A stretch of DNA of 64,000 nucleotides from Myxococcales bacterium (GTDB taxonomy: Bacteria; Myxococcota_A; Polyangia; Polyangiales; Polyangiaceae), in contig JACPVJ010000016.1 of NCBI GenBank assembly GCA_016191785.1, forward strand, positions 124,001-188,000, written 5' to 3'. The first letter of the stretch is position 1; every line of letters starts with the position of its first letter. Shown here one piece after another: positions 16,305-25,539 of this stretch. Made by a program: the position numbers and the translations under genes. The notes under the pieces are model-generated. The model saw only the letters and a program-made list of their open reading frames with translations. It was not told the DNA's origin and made no database searches.

Positions 16305-17504
16305 TCAACTGATGGACTCGGGGCGGCGGTAGATGGTCACGACCGCCGCGCCGCCCAGGCCGAGGTTGTGCTGAAGTCCGACCTTCGCGCCGGGCACCTG
16401 CCGCTTCTCGGCGAGACCGCGCAGCTGCCAGTTCATCTCGGCGCACTGCGCGAGACCGGTGGCGCCGAGGGGGTGTCCCTTCGAGATCAGACCCCCCGAC
16501 GGGTTCACCACCCACTTGCCGCCGTAGGTCACCGCACCCGAGTCGATGAGCTCGCCGCCCTTGCCCACCGGGCACAAGCCGAGCGCCTCGTACGTGATGA
16601 GCTCGTTGGTGCTGAAGCAATCGTGCAGCTCGACCACGTTCACGTTTTCGGGCCCGAGCCCCGACTGCTCGTAGGCATTCTGCGCGGCCTTGCGGCTCAT
16701 GTCCCACCCCACGATCTTGAGGCAGCTGCGCTCGTCGAAGCTCGAGCCCAGGTCGGTGACCATCGACATGCCGGCGATCTCGACCGCCTTGCTCTCGAGC
16801 TTGTGCTGCTTGACGAAGTCCCCGCTGACCAAGATGGCCGCGCCGGCGCCGTCCGAGGTCGGGCAGCACTGCAGCTTCGTGAGCGGTGCGTAGACCTCTT
16901 TCGCGTTCATGATGTCTTCCAGCGAGTACTCGTCCTGGAACTGCGAGTACGGGTTGTTCACCGAGTGTTTGTGGTTCTTCCAGCCGACCTTGGCGAACTG
17001 TTCGGCCTTGGTGCCGTACTTCTCCATGTGCTCGCGCCCGGCGTTGCCGAACATCTGCGGCGCGGGTGGCGCGGGCGCGAACTCGCGCAGCTCCATCATC
17101 AGCATCATGTGCTTGTCGAGCGGGTTCACTCGGTCCATGTACTTGGCGCCGAGCGAGCCCTTCTCCATTTTCTCGAAGCCGACGGCCATCACGCAGTCCG
17201 CGATGCCGCCCTCGACCAACTGCTTGGCCAAGAACAGCGCCGTGGAGCCGGTGGAGCAGTTGTTGTTCACGTTGTAGACCGGGATGCCCGTCAGCCCGAG
17301 CTGGTACAGTGCGCGCTCGCCGCTCGTGCTCTCGCCGTAGACGTACCCCGCCGCGGCCTGCTGGATCTTGGTGTACGGGATGCCGGCGTCGGCCAGGGCC
17401 TTCTCGCCCGCCTCCTTCACCATGTCCGGGTAGTCCCACTCCTTGGAGCCCGGCTTCTCGAACTTCGTCATCCCGACGCCTACGACGTAGACTTTCCTGC
17501 CCAT
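16305..17504 (-). CDS. SCP2-type thiolase (acetyl-CoA acyltransferase, SCPx-like)
   Basis: A 399-residue thiolase of the sterol-carrier-protein-x class, which cleaves 3-ketoacyl-CoA with CoA. The nucleophile is in [19 protein letters not shown] (Cys83); later motifs are [20 protein letters not shown] (His294) and [20 protein letters not shown] (His344), and the end is [14 protein letters not shown]. Absence of the second classical thiolase Cys near the C-terminus (QHNLGLGG instead) is normal for SCPx. The SCP2 lipid-transfer domain itself is not fused. A GGAGAG (17509-17514) just upstream supports the ATG at 17504. An inverted repeat about 60 bases upstream may be an operator. Confidence 0.92.
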   Translation of the reverse strand: MGRKVYVVGVGMTKFEKPGSKEWDYPDMVKEAGEKALADAGIPYTKIQQAAAGYVYGESTSGERALYQLGLTGIPVYNVNNNCSTGSTALFLAKQLVEGGIADCVMAVGFEKMEKGSLGAKYMDRVNPLDKHMMLMMELREFAPAPPAPQMFGNAGREHMEKYGTKAEQFAKVGWKNHKHSVNNPYSQFQDEYSLEDIMNAKEVYAPLTKLQCCPTSDGAGAAILVSGDFVKQHKLESKAVEIAGMSMVTDLGSSFDERSCLKIVGWDMSRKAAQNAYEQSGLGPENVNVVELHDCFSTNELITYEALGLCPVGKGGELIDSGAVTYGGKWVVNPSGGLISKGHPLGATGLAQCAEMNWQLRGLAEKRQVPGAKVGLQHNLGLGGAAVVTIYRRPESIS

Positions 17505-17564
17505 TGGTCTCTCCCTGGTTCTCGAGCCGGTGGCGCCCCGGGGAGGGTGCGCCCCGCGTTCTCG

Positions 17565-17586
17565 GTTGGCGTTTCGATACGCCAAC
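17565..17586. promoter_or_regulatory. Inverted repeat upstream of the thiolase gene, candidate operator
   Basis: Two perfect 8-base arms, GTTGGCGT (17565-17572) and ACGCCAAC (17579-17586), flank TTCGAT. The centre is AT-richer than the surroundings. The site is about 60 bases before the thiolase ATG and downstream of the NlpC/P60 gene. Arm length and spacing fit a TetR- or GntR-type dimer site, such as fatty-acid gene repressors use, but no repressor gene is nearby. It could instead be the terminator stem of the NlpC/P60 operon, though no T run follows. Confidence 0.45.
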
Positions 17587-17617
17587 ACCCGGGGGCAGGC
17601 AAGTGCGGTCCGGGCCG

Positions 17618-18988
17618 CTACGGTGTGCCGCAGCTACACCAGGGATCTTCCTTCGCCTCTTTGGCGCAGATGAAGTCCCACTTGCCCGAGCTGCAGCAGA
17701 ACGGATCACGCTTGCAGACGTGGGCGGCGCACTCGGAGCACGTCGCCGAGAGCGAGCTCCCGGCCTCGCACTCGCTGTGCGCGCAGGACGACGGCCCACC
17801 CGCACAAACACCGCGGCACGCGCCCACCGTTTCGCCCGCGAGGTCGACGCACGCGGCGTCCCACTTGCCGTTCTTCGTGTCGCAGCACTGCGGCCGGATC
17901 AGGCAGACCTGGTCCGCGCACGGGCTGCAGTCCTTGGTGAGGGCGTTGCCGGTCTGGCACTCGCTGTGGCCGCAGGCGTGCGGCGGGTCGTCGCCCTTGG
18001 TGGCGGGCGTGGGCCCGCAGGTCACGCTGCGCGGCGCTCCGGTCAAGAGCTTGGGCTGCTTGCCTTGGTCGTCGACGGCGTAGGCGTAGACGGTGTGCTT
18101 CTTGCCGTCCTTCAGCGTCTCGGGTAGCTGCGCCGAGAACCCGTGCTTGGGCGAGCCGAGCTGCTTGGTCAAGTCCGCACGATCTTCGTCGGCCTTCACC
18201 GTCAGCTTCTTGACCTTCGAGCTCGAGATCGGGCCGTCGAAGGTCAAGACCACGTCGACGGCCGCCTTGCCTGCGTCCGCGTCGAACGCCCAGCCCTTGA
18301 CGCCGCCGTCGCAGCTGGCCTTCTCGAGCTGGCCCTTCGGCGCATGGCTTTCGGTCTCGCTCTCCAAGCCCTTGCGCCGGATGGCGATGTACGAGCTGCC
18401 GAAGCCGCGCGGCTTGTGGATGCAGCCGACCTTGCAGCCCGCACACTCGTAGGCCATGGCCTTGCCGCCGCCGGTCCAGCTCTCGAACAGGACGATGTGG
18501 CCCTTCCCGCCCGAGTTGTAGACCAAGGCGTCGCCGGCCTTCAGGTCGCTCTTCTTGATCGGGTACCAGTGGGTCTTCTCGTAGCGGAAGTTGTAGGTCG
18601 AGTAGGGGTGACGATCGACCTTGGGCGAGCCCTCGCCAGGAACCTGCCATGCCTGGGCCACGAAGCCCGAGCAGTCGGCGCCGTACTCGGGGCCGCCCTT
18701 GGGCAAAGCCGAGTGGCTGCACGCGCCGCAGCTGCCGCTGCACTTCCCGGGCGCGCTCTTGCCCGCCGGATCCCAGCGGCCGTGGCCCCACCAGTACGAG
18801 TAGCCGACGCCGCTCGCGCCCAGCGCGATGATCTCTCCGCGGCTGATGCCGGCGGTGACTGCTTCTTCGGTGGTGCCGAGCGTTTCATCCTGACCGGGCT
18901 CGGCCACCTCGACGGCGCAGGCCGACGCGAGGGCCACGAGCAAGACCCCCAGGAGGGCGAGTCCTTTGCGGAGCGCCCGGGCGTTCAT
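17618..18988 (-). CDS. NlpC/P60-type cysteine peptidase lipoprotein with Cys-rich C-terminal repeats
   Basis: The product (456 residues) has a lipoprotein signal ([10 protein letters not shown], Cys24), an NlpC/P60-like domain at about 47-210, a beta-sandwich-like domain at about 225-330 ([20 protein letters not shown]), and two Cys-rich units from about 340 ([19 protein letters not shown] and [19 protein letters not shown], each followed by CCxxxxGKWDxxC). Catalytic landmarks are [13 protein letters not shown] (Cys106) and [11 protein letters not shown] (His164). Such enzymes usually cut cell-wall peptides; an extra Cys-rich insert before the active site ([11 protein letters not shown]) is unusual. 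It overlaps the upstream propeller gene by four bases, so the two are co-translated. Confidence 0.87.
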   Translation of the reverse strand: MNARALRKGLALLGVLLVALASACAVEVAEPGQDETLGTTEEAVTAGISRGEIIALGASGVGYSYWWGHGRWDPAGKSAPGKCSGSCGACSHSALPKGGPEYGADCSGFVAQAWQVPGEGSPKVDRHPYSTYNFRYEKTHWYPIKKSDLKAGDALVYNSGGKGHIVLFESWTGGGKAMAYECAGCKVGCIHKPRGFGSSYIAIRRKGLESETESHAPKGQLEKASCDGGVKGWAFDADAGKAAVDVVLTFDGPISSSKVKKLTVKADEDRADLTKQLGSPKHGFSAQLPETLKDGKKHTVYAYAVDDQGKQPKLLTGAPRSVTCGPTPATKGDDPPHACGHSECQTGNALTKDCSPCADQVCLIRPQCCDTKNGKWDAACVDLAGETVGACRGVCAGGPSSCAHSECEAGSSLSATCSECAAHVCKRDPFCCSSGKWDFICAKEAKEDPWCSCGTP

Positions 18989-19980
18989 GGCGTCACCTTC
19001 ACGAAGCTCACGCCGCTCTCGGCCACCTTCATCACGTACACGTTGCCGTCGTTCCCCCGCTTCACGCTCCGGAACGAGTCCTCTACGCTGGTCGAGTGCG
19101 GGAGCGGCACGCGGTGCTTCTCGTGGCCGCCCGCGTCGATCACGACCAAGCTTGCGCTCTCGAGCGGCGGCGTCTCCGGATCGCTCTGCTCAGACTCGGT
19201 GATCACCCCGAGCAACGCGCCGCCGCCCTTGCGCGGGGCGAGGAGCGTGCGGCGCGCGACGCGCTCACCGAAGGCGACCTCGCCGAGCGCGCTCGTGTCC
19301 CCATCGGGCAAGGCGACCCGGAACAGCGCCACGCGCTGGGGCTCTGCCTGCTCTGCCTTCAGCGCATTCGGTCCGTCGAAGGCCTGGCCTGGAACCACGC
19401 TCGCAGCCAGGGCGGCTCCGCTCGCGCTGGCCACGTGGACCATGTAGTCGTCGGTCAGCTCGACCCAGTACCCGTCGTCGTGTGAGACCAGCGCGGTGAT
19501 CGACGAGGGCTCGGGGATCTCGCTGCTCTCGAGCGGCAGCTCGCTCGTCACCTGACCGTCGCCGCCGACGAACACGATCGCTGCCGGCGAGTGGACGTCG
19601 AGCAGCGCGTAACCGCCCGAGCCAAACAGCTCGACGTCGTCGAAGGCGCGCGCCGGGATCTTCGTGCTCCCGACCAGCTTCCCGTCGGCGAACCTCTGGA
19701 TGCGCTCGTTGTCTTGATCGAGGACGTGGAGGGTGCCGTCCTCGTCCACGACGAAGCTCTTCGGGCCCTCGGGCAGCCCCTCGTCGGGGATGTTCTGCCC
19801 GAGCTGACCGTCGCCCTTGCCGCGGCCGGCTTCCAGCACGGGCGAAATCGAAGGCGGAGGGTCGCTCGCCTGGCGTGAAGCGGCTTCCTTCTTCGAGCAG
19901 CCGATGAGCAGAGCAAGGGCGAGCGCGGCGCTCGCGTGGCGTGTCCCCCAGGTCTCGAATCGTCGGTGGAACGGCTTCAT
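18985..19980 (-). CDS. NHL/beta-propeller lipoprotein
   Basis: The product (331 residues from the ATG at 19980) has a signal with lipobox ALALLIGCSKK and repeated blade-like segments resembling NHL repeats: PEGPKSFVVDEDGTLHVLDQ, DNERIQRFADGKLVGSTKIP, then weaker copies ending in GNDGNVYVMKVAESGVSFVK. NHL propellers bind ligands or proteins at the surface. The stop overlaps the start of the NlpC/P60 gene (ATGA), so this is the first gene of a two-gene unit; it might be a partner or regulator of the peptidase (inference). The frame runs upstream to 20019, but the hydrophobic core favours the later start. Confidence 0.78.
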   Translation of the reverse strand: MKPFHRRFETWGTRHASAALALALLIGCSKKEAASRQASDPPPSISPVLEAGRGKGDGQLGQNIPDEGLPEGPKSFVVDEDGTLHVLDQDNERIQRFADGKLVGSTKIPARAFDDVELFGSGGYALLDVHSPAAIVFVGGDGQVTSELPLESSEIPEPSSITALVSHDDGYWVELTDDYMVHVASASGAALAASVVPGQAFDGPNALKAEQAEPQRVALFRVALPDGDTSALGEVAFGERVARRTLLAPRKGGGALLGVITESEQSDPETPPLESASLVVIDAGGHEKHRVPLPHSTSVEDSFRSVKRGNDGNVYVMKVAESGVSFVKVTP

Positions 19981-20122
19981 GGATCCTCTCTTCGGGACCG
20001 CTGACACAACGATCCCCACATGATGCTACCACCGACCACATGCGGCTACCTAGGCCTACAATTTTCCTCCCATGGTGGATCGGACGGAAGGGTCGAGTCG
20101 GGAGTAGGCTCGCTCAGCGGGG

Positions 20123-21562
20123 ATGGACTCGAAGCCGGGGCAGAGCAGGTCGCGGAGGATCGACGCAGCCATCGTGATGGGCTGCATGCTGGCGGTGACG
20201 ACCGCAGCGGCGGTGCAGCTGACCGTGGTGATGCGGGTGGTTCCCGTGGCGCAGTTCTTCGCCGTGCCGCTCGCGCTCGGCGTGGCCTTCGGCGCACTGA
20301 TCGTGAAGATCCGTCGGGCGATCCAGCGAGAGCGGGAACTTGCCGCCGAGCTGGCAGCGCGTGAGAGCGCGCTCGCCGATCTGAACCGCGAGCTCGAGAG
20401 CAAGGTCGTCGAGCGCACGCGGGATCTGGAGCGAGCCCACGAGCAGCTGATCCACGCTCAGAAGATGGAGGCCGTGGGACGCGTGGCCGGCGGGGTGGCT
20501 CACGACTTCAACAACATGCTCACCATCATGTTCGGATGCGCGGCGGAGCTCGAGCGCACCGCCGGCTCGGACGAGCGGCAGCGGGCCGTCGTGGCCGAGC
20601 TCGCGGCCGCCTGCGAGCGAGCTCGACAGATCACCCGTCAGCTCTTGATCTTCAGCCGGCGCGAGGTGGCATGCTCTGCGCCGGTGAGCCTCAGAGGCAT
20701 GTTGGAAGAACTGCGTCCGATGCTCACCCGCCTGGCGGGAAAGGGCGTTGAGCTGCGGGTGGCGATCGAGAGCGACCAGATCGCTTCGTGTGACAAGGGG
20801 CAGCTGGAGCAGGTGGTGGTCAACCTGGTGGTCAACGCCCGGGACGCCGGGGCAAAGACCGTGGTCCTGACCGTGGGCCAGGGGATCGCGACCGATTCCG
20901 GGCCGATCGCGCGGCTCTCGGTCCGGGACGACGGCCCGGGGATGAGCCCCGAGACCGCGAGGCGCGCCCTCGAGCCGTTCTTCACCACCAAGCCCTCGGG
21001 TCAGGGAACGGGGCTCGGGCTCTCGGTCGCCGACAGCGTGATCCGCGCGTTCGGCGGCAGCGTGGATCTGTCGAGCACCCTGGGTGCCGGAACCACCGTC
21101 ACCGTGCGCTTGCCGGCGGAGGCGCGCGCGGCAGAGCCCGTGGGGATGCACTCGGCGCTTCAGAGCGGCGGCGAGCGCGCGCCTCGGCTGGCGATCTTGG
21201 TCGTCGAAGACGAGGCTCCGGTGCGCGCCATCATGCTGCGCATCCTGCAGGGGGCCGGTTACTCGGTCACCGCCGTCGAGACCGTGCAAGACGCCGTGCA
21301 GGTGATGACCGACCTCGCGCGGCCCGTGGACGCCCTGCTCACCGACTACCAGCTTCCGGACGGCACCGGCGCCCAGGTGATCGACGCCCTGGCTCGGCAT
21401 CGCCCCGGCGTCCCGTGCCTGCTCACCACTGGTTACATGAACGCGGACGTCGAGCGCCTGGCCGACGTGCCGCTCCTCCCGAAGCCGTTCACGCCGTCGG
21501 AGTTGAAGGCCCGGGTGGCGGAGCTCATGCCGGCGCGTCCCGCCCGCGCCCTCGCCGGCTGA
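20123..21562 (+). CDS. Hybrid sensor histidine kinase with C-terminal receiver
   Basis: A 479-residue membrane kinase. Two N-terminal helices (about 14-36 and 43-63) enclose almost no periplasmic loop, so the sensed signal is probably in or at the membrane. A coiled coil (65-112) leads to the HisKA box VAGGVAHDFNNML (His127), the ATPase N box VVNLVVNARDA (Asn238), DDGPGM and GTGLGL. The receiver has LVVEDEAP (Glu362, Asp363), phospho-acceptor Asp408 in LLTDYQLPDG and Lys454 in LLPKPF. It is an orphan, with no response regulator beside it, so it probably relays to a partner elsewhere. It is divergent from the propeller lipoprotein operon. Confidence 0.93.
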   Translation: MDSKPGQSRSRRIDAAIVMGCMLAVTTAAAVQLTVVMRVVPVAQFFAVPLALGVAFGALIVKIRRAIQRERELAAELAARESALADLNRELESKVVERTRDLERAHEQLIHAQKMEAVGRVAGGVAHDFNNMLTIMFGCAAELERTAGSDERQRAVVAELAAACERARQITRQLLIFSRREVACSAPVSLRGMLEELRPMLTRLAGKGVELRVAIESDQIASCDKGQLEQVVVNLVVNARDAGAKTVVLTVGQGIATDSGPIARLSVRDDGPGMSPETARRALEPFFTTKPSGQGTGLGLSVADSVIRAFGGSVDLSSTLGAGTTVTVRLPAEARAAEPVGMHSALQSGGERAPRLAILVVEDEAPVRAIMLRILQGAGYSVTAVETVQDAVQVMTDLARPVDALLTDYQLPDGTGAQVIDALARHRPGVPCLLTTGYMNADVERLADVPLLPKPFTPSELKARVAELMPARPARALAG

Positions 21563-21565
21563 AGC

Positions 21566-22387
21566 TCAGCGCCGAGCCACGATGTACGCGAGCCAGCCCG
21601 GCTGGTTGTGCGCGCGGAGCCGGGGCTTGAAGAGCTCTTCGTCGGACTGGTCCTTCGAGCAATCCCAGTACACGTCGACCCGAGAGAAACCGGCCTCGGC
21701 CAGCAACTCTTGGAGCTCGGGCAGTGTCCAGAACCGCCAGTGATAGCTGAAGGCTTGCTTCAGCTTCGACCCGTTCTTGAACTCGAAGTGGATGTAGTTC
21801 ACGACCTCGTGGGTGATCGGGTCGAACTGGTTCTGGTCCCAGACGTAGGTGAAGCCGCCCTTGATGCGCCGGCGCTCTTGCATCGGCTGCTGGGACTCCC
21901 ACCCGCCGTAGGCATCGAGCACGAAGAACGAGTCTGGGCCGAGCTGGGTGCGGACATGGGCGAAGTAGGCCCGCATCTCGTCACGAGTGCGAAACACCCA
22001 GTAACTGAAGTTGAACGCGCACACGACGTCGAACTTCGTGCGCACCGGGTCCCGGACGTCTTGGCGCAAGAGCCGAACCTGCTCGCTGGCGTCACCGAGC
22101 GGGGCCACGTTGTGAGCCTTGCCCCAGGCTAGCACCTTCCGGTCGATGTCGACCCCGGTCGCCTGACGGGCCGTGCCGCGCCGCGCCCACTCGGCACAGA
22201 TCAGCGCCGAGCCGCAGAAGTCCTCGAGCAACGTGAGCGGCCGCCGGCGGTAGAGCGAGCGGTACACCTGGTCGATGAAGTCGACTTCGACCGTCGCGTC
22301 TTGCACGCTGAGTTGATAGAGGACGTGCTTGTCCGCGTTCTTGGCGGTGATCGCGGGCGGCTTGCGAGCTCGGCTTTTCTGGGTCAA
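21566..22387 (-). CDS. Class I SAM-dependent methyltransferase
   Basis: A 273-residue Rossmann-fold methyltransferase. Motif I is LLEDFCGSALICAEWARR, with the second acidic SAM contact in ATGVDIDRKVLAWG and a motif-II region FDVVCAFNFSYWVF. The C-terminal part is aromatic-rich (YHWRFWTLPELQELLAEAGF), typical of small-molecule methyltransferases. There is no transmembrane segment or DNA/RNA-binding domain. The substrate is unknown. It is convergent with the histidine kinase, three bases apart, and sits downstream of the acyl-CoA ligase on the same strand. Confidence 0.85.
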   Translation of the reverse strand: MTQKSRARKPPAITAKNADKHVLYQLSVQDATVEVDFIDQVYRSLYRRRPLTLLEDFCGSALICAEWARRGTARQATGVDIDRKVLAWGKAHNVAPLGDASEQVRLLRQDVRDPVRTKFDVVCAFNFSYWVFRTRDEMRAYFAHVRTQLGPDSFFVLDAYGGWESQQPMQERRRIKGGFTYVWDQNQFDPITHEVVNYIHFEFKNGSKLKQAFSYHWRFWTLPELQELLAEAGFSRVDVYWDCSKDQSDEELFKPRLRAHNQPGWLAYIVARR

Positions 22388-22440
22388 GGCGCGGGCTTGT
22401 TACAGCCGGTGCCGGATGGACGCAAACTACTTTTTGCGCG

Positions 22441-24393
22441 CTACTTGTCCATCACGACGATGCCGAAGGCAGGGTCGTCGTAGAGCTGGTCGAAGATCGG
22501 GGCGAACTTCTTCTCGACGTTCTTGCGTTTCACCTTGAGGGTGGGGGTGATTTCGTCCTGGTCGAGGGAGAACTCGCGGTCGAGCAGGTAGACGCGCTTG
22601 ACCTGCTCCACGCGCGACAGCTTCTGGTTGCCGCGGTGTACCGCCTCGGCAATCCGCTGGCGGAGCTCGGGGTGGCCGGTGACCTTGGCCATCAGCTCGT
22701 CCAGGCCATCGGGTCGAGCCAGGGGGTTTGCCATCAGCGCTCGCTTCAGCCGCGCCACCGTCGGTTCGTCCGGGCCGATGCCCGTCTGGACGGCCCAGTC
22801 GATGGACTCGATGGGGCTGACCGAGACGATCGCGGTGACGTAAGCGCGCGTGTCACCGTGGGCGTGCACGTGGCTGATCAGCGGGTCTTGGTGCTTGATC
22901 TCGTTCTCGATGTTCGACGGTGTCAGGTTCTTGCCGCCCGCCGTGATGATGATGTGCTTCTTGCGATCCACGATGTACAGGAAGCCGTCGGCGTCGCGCT
23001 TCCCGACGTCGCCGGTGTGGAGCCAGCCCTCGGCGTCGATGGCCTCGGCGGTCGCCTCGGGCGCTTTGTAGTAGCCCTGGAACACGGTCTTGCCCCGGAT
23101 CAAGATCTCGCCGTCCTCGGCCAGCTTGTCCTCGACGAAGGCGAGGGGCTTGCCGACCGAGCCCAGGCGCACGGCCCCCGGGCGGTTGACGTGCGTGACC
23201 ACCGTGGCCTCGGTCATGCCGTACACCTCGTAGATGGGGAAGCCTGCCGCCCAGAAGAACTCGATGATCTTGCGGGGGATGGGCGCCGCGCCGGTGACGA
23301 AGTAGCGCACCCGCCCGCCGAACACCGCGCGCAGCTTGGAGAACACGAGCCTGTCGGCCAGGGCGTGCTTGGCCCGGAGGCCCAGCGGGATGGGTTTGCC
23401 CGCCTGCCACAGCGCAACGACCTCGTGCCCCACGCCCTCGGCCCACCGGAACGCTTTCTGTTTGCCGGGCGGCGCCTTCTGCACCTCGCCCTGGATGCGG
23501 GCATACGCCTTCTCGAAGATGCGGGGGACGCTGCCGAAGATGGTCGGGCGGATCTCCTTCACCTCTTCGAGCACGGCCGGCACGCTGGTGGCGTACGACG
23601 TGGCCGTGCCGAAGTTGATGCGACCATAGAACGCGAGCACGCGCTCGGCGACGTGCGCCATGGGCAAGAAGCTGAGCCCCATGTCGCCTTCGTCGAACTC
23701 CATCACCGCTGTCTCGCCGAGGAGCGTCACGATGTTCTCGTGGGAGATCATCGCGCCCTTCGGCGGCCCGGTGGTGCCCGAGGTGTAGACGATGATCGCC
23801 GTGGTCTTCGGGTCGACCTTGCTGGCGCGCTGATCGATGCGGTTCCGATCGGGCCGCCGCCCCAGCGCGTGCGAGAACGGCTCGACCCACGCCTGGCGCT
23901 TCATCAGGTCCTCGAGGCCGCGCGCTTCCCAGACCAGCGCCCGCTCGAGCTTGGGTAGCTTGGCCTTGTGCTCGATGACCTTCGCGAGCTGCTCTTCGTC
24001 CTCGACGATCACGAAGCGTGAGTCGGAGTGCTCGATGATGTACGCCAGCTGGTCCGAGGTCAGAGTGGGGTACGCTCCGACCGTGACCGCCCCCGCGAGC
24101 AAGCCGCCGATGTCGGCCACGCACCACTCGGGGCGAGTGCTGCCCACGATCGTGACCTTGTCGCCGGGGTTTACCCCGGCGTCCATCAGCCAGCACGCCA
24201 GGGCTCCCGCCGCCTCGTAGAAATCGCGCCAGGTGGACGCAACCCACTGGCCGTCGAGCTTGCGCTGATAGGCCACGGCGTGCGGCGAGCGATCGACCCG
24301 GCCCAGGAACAGCTCGGGGAGGGTCTTGCAGCTCGGGGTCACCGAACGGCAGGGGTGCTTGGGTGGTCGAACGCGATCGAGCATGAGCCGCAT
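22441..24393 (-). CDS. Long-chain fatty-acid-CoA ligase (AMP-forming)
   Basis: A 650-residue acyl-CoA synthetase of the ACSL/FAA type. Signature motifs are the P-loop IIVYTSGTTGPPKGAMISHE, the A5 region YEVYGMTEATVVTHVNRPGA, GWLHTGDVGKRDADGFLYIV, DRKKHIIITAGGKNL and the C-terminal Lys motif DEITPTLKVKRKNVEKKF. It activates long-chain fatty acids to acyl-CoA, the entry step to beta-oxidation. The start is uncertain among ATGs at 24393 and 24384; the frame up to 24480 would run into the divergent gene. It probably supplies the crotonase, SDR and thiolase enzymes encoded elsewhere in the window. Confidence 0.92.
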   Translation of the reverse strand: MRLMLDRVRPPKHPCRSVTPSCKTLPELFLGRVDRSPHAVAYQRKLDGQWVASTWRDFYEAAGALACWLMDAGVNPGDKVTIVGSTRPEWCVADIGGLLAGAVTVGAYPTLTSDQLAYIIEHSDSRFVIVEDEEQLAKVIEHKAKLPKLERALVWEARGLEDLMKRQAWVEPFSHALGRRPDRNRIDQRASKVDPKTTAIIVYTSGTTGPPKGAMISHENIVTLLGETAVMEFDEGDMGLSFLPMAHVAERVLAFYGRINFGTATSYATSVPAVLEEVKEIRPTIFGSVPRIFEKAYARIQGEVQKAPPGKQKAFRWAEGVGHEVVALWQAGKPIPLGLRAKHALADRLVFSKLRAVFGGRVRYFVTGAAPIPRKIIEFFWAAGFPIYEVYGMTEATVVTHVNRPGAVRLGSVGKPLAFVEDKLAEDGEILIRGKTVFQGYYKAPEATAEAIDAEGWLHTGDVGKRDADGFLYIVDRKKHIIITAGGKNLTPSNIENEIKHQDPLISHVHAHGDTRAYVTAIVSVSPIESIDWAVQTGIGPDEPTVARLKRALMANPLARPDGLDELMAKVTGHPELRQRIAEAVHRGNQKLSRVEQVKRVYLLDREFSLDQDEITPTLKVKRKNVEKKFAPIFDQLYDDPAFGIVVMDK

Positions 24394-24466
24394 TAGAGCC
24401 AGCTTCGGCGGTGGCGCAAGTGCGCCGGTTGATCCGCTGCCGAGAACCAGTACGCTCACCGTCATC

Positions 24467-25483
24467 GTGCGGTTCTTCACTGCTTTGGCATGCGCGATGG
24501 CGATCGTTCTGGTTCCCCTCTCGGCCTCCGCGCTGGGGCAAGGGAAGCACCGCGGGATCAGCTATTCGGCGTGCTCGAAGCAGAAGTTGCCCAACGCGTT
24601 CTGTACTGCGGTCGGCGCGGCCGCGTACAACGTGGACCACTTCGAGTGGGACGACCTCGCCGCCCACGCTCAGCCCGAGGCCGGTGAGGGCAAGTGCTCG
24701 GCCGCGGAGAAGACCGTCGGGCGAGTGGCGACCCTCGCCGCCGAGATCCGCAAACTCGGTCTGTCCGCGACCCAGTATGATCCGGCGCTGGCCGCGGCGC
24801 TCGGCCGCGTCCTGCACACCGTGCAGGACAACTGCGCGCACAGCGGCATGCCGAACGTGCAGCATGCCTGGGCCTCGGTCTCCGACTCGTGTACCGACAG
24901 CGAGTCGAGCCCTGACGTCCAGCCTCAGGCCATTGCTTGCGCGGAGGCCGAGACGGCAGTCGTGATGGAGGCATTTGCGGCCCAGTTCACCGTGCCCTCG
25001 CCGCCGAGCGACCCGGACGGCCAGACTCAGCAAGACCCGCAGTACTTCCCGCCACGCGGCGGCGTTTGCGACTTCCTGAAGAGCGCCGGGACCTGGGACG
25101 GGGTCGACCGCCGGTGGAATAGCCCGGTGGTGGTGGCCGCCGTGCGCGAGCAGCTCGCGAAGGGGTTCGGTGGCGACACCTCGCCAATCGACGTGTGCGC
25201 CTCCGGCCCCTCGGCCCTCGAGTTGCTGACGCCCGCGCCGACCGCGGACGTGAGTCAACCCACCGCGTGGTGCACGAAGTTGAAGATCTATTGCGCCGGC
25301 AAGACGGACGATGCGAGCACCGCCCCGCCTTGGGAGCCGTCGGAGGCCGCCCCGGCCGCGGCCGAGTCGAGCGACGCCTCGGGGTGTGGCCTCTCCGGCC
25401 CGCCGACGACCCCCAGCGGCGCGTCGATGATGCTCGTGGCGCTCTCGGGGTTCTTCCTGCGCCGCCGACCGAAGCGTCACTGA
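24467..25483 (+). CDS. Secreted, MYXO-CTERM-anchored protein, possible zinc phospholipase-C-like
   Basis: A 338-residue exported protein starting at a GTG (RFFTALACAMAIVLVPLSASA signal). The central helical part has several His and Asp residues in a metal-site-like arrangement: YNVDHFEWDDLAAHAQPEA and LGRVLHTVQDNCAHSGMPNV. The second resembles the HxxxD...H motif of zinc-dependent phospholipases C and S1/P1 nucleases (inference; overall similarity was not confirmed). Many Cys suggest disulphides. The C-terminus is a MYXO-CTERM-like sorting tail: ASGCGLSGPP, a hydrophobic stretch MMLVALSGFFL and RRRPKRH. Confidence 0.78.
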   Translation: MRFFTALACAMAIVLVPLSASALGQGKHRGISYSACSKQKLPNAFCTAVGAAAYNVDHFEWDDLAAHAQPEAGEGKCSAAEKTVGRVATLAAEIRKLGLSATQYDPALAAALGRVLHTVQDNCAHSGMPNVQHAWASVSDSCTDSESSPDVQPQAIACAEAETAVVMEAFAAQFTVPSPPSDPDGQTQQDPQYFPPRGGVCDFLKSAGTWDGVDRRWNSPVVVAAVREQLAKGFGGDTSPIDVCASGPSALELLTPAPTADVSQPTAWCTKLKIYCAGKTDDASTAPPWEPSEAAPAAAESSDASGCGLSGPPTTPSGASMMLVALSGFFLRRRPKRH

Positions 25484-25539
25484 TCACTTTCCCAGCGCGG
25501 GCTCTTTTCACCGGCGAGCGGCGGCGCTATCCGCCAGGG

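Noticed and set aside
15663..18083. An 806-codon plus-strand frame across the thiolase region.
   Set aside because: It is antisense to the thiolase, lipoprotein and NlpC genes and crosses their stops and the terminator.
22853..25480. An 875-codon minus-strand frame across the acyl-CoA ligase and MYXO-CTERM genes.
   Set aside because: It covers two real genes; its product is rich in Arg, Gly and Ala without domains.
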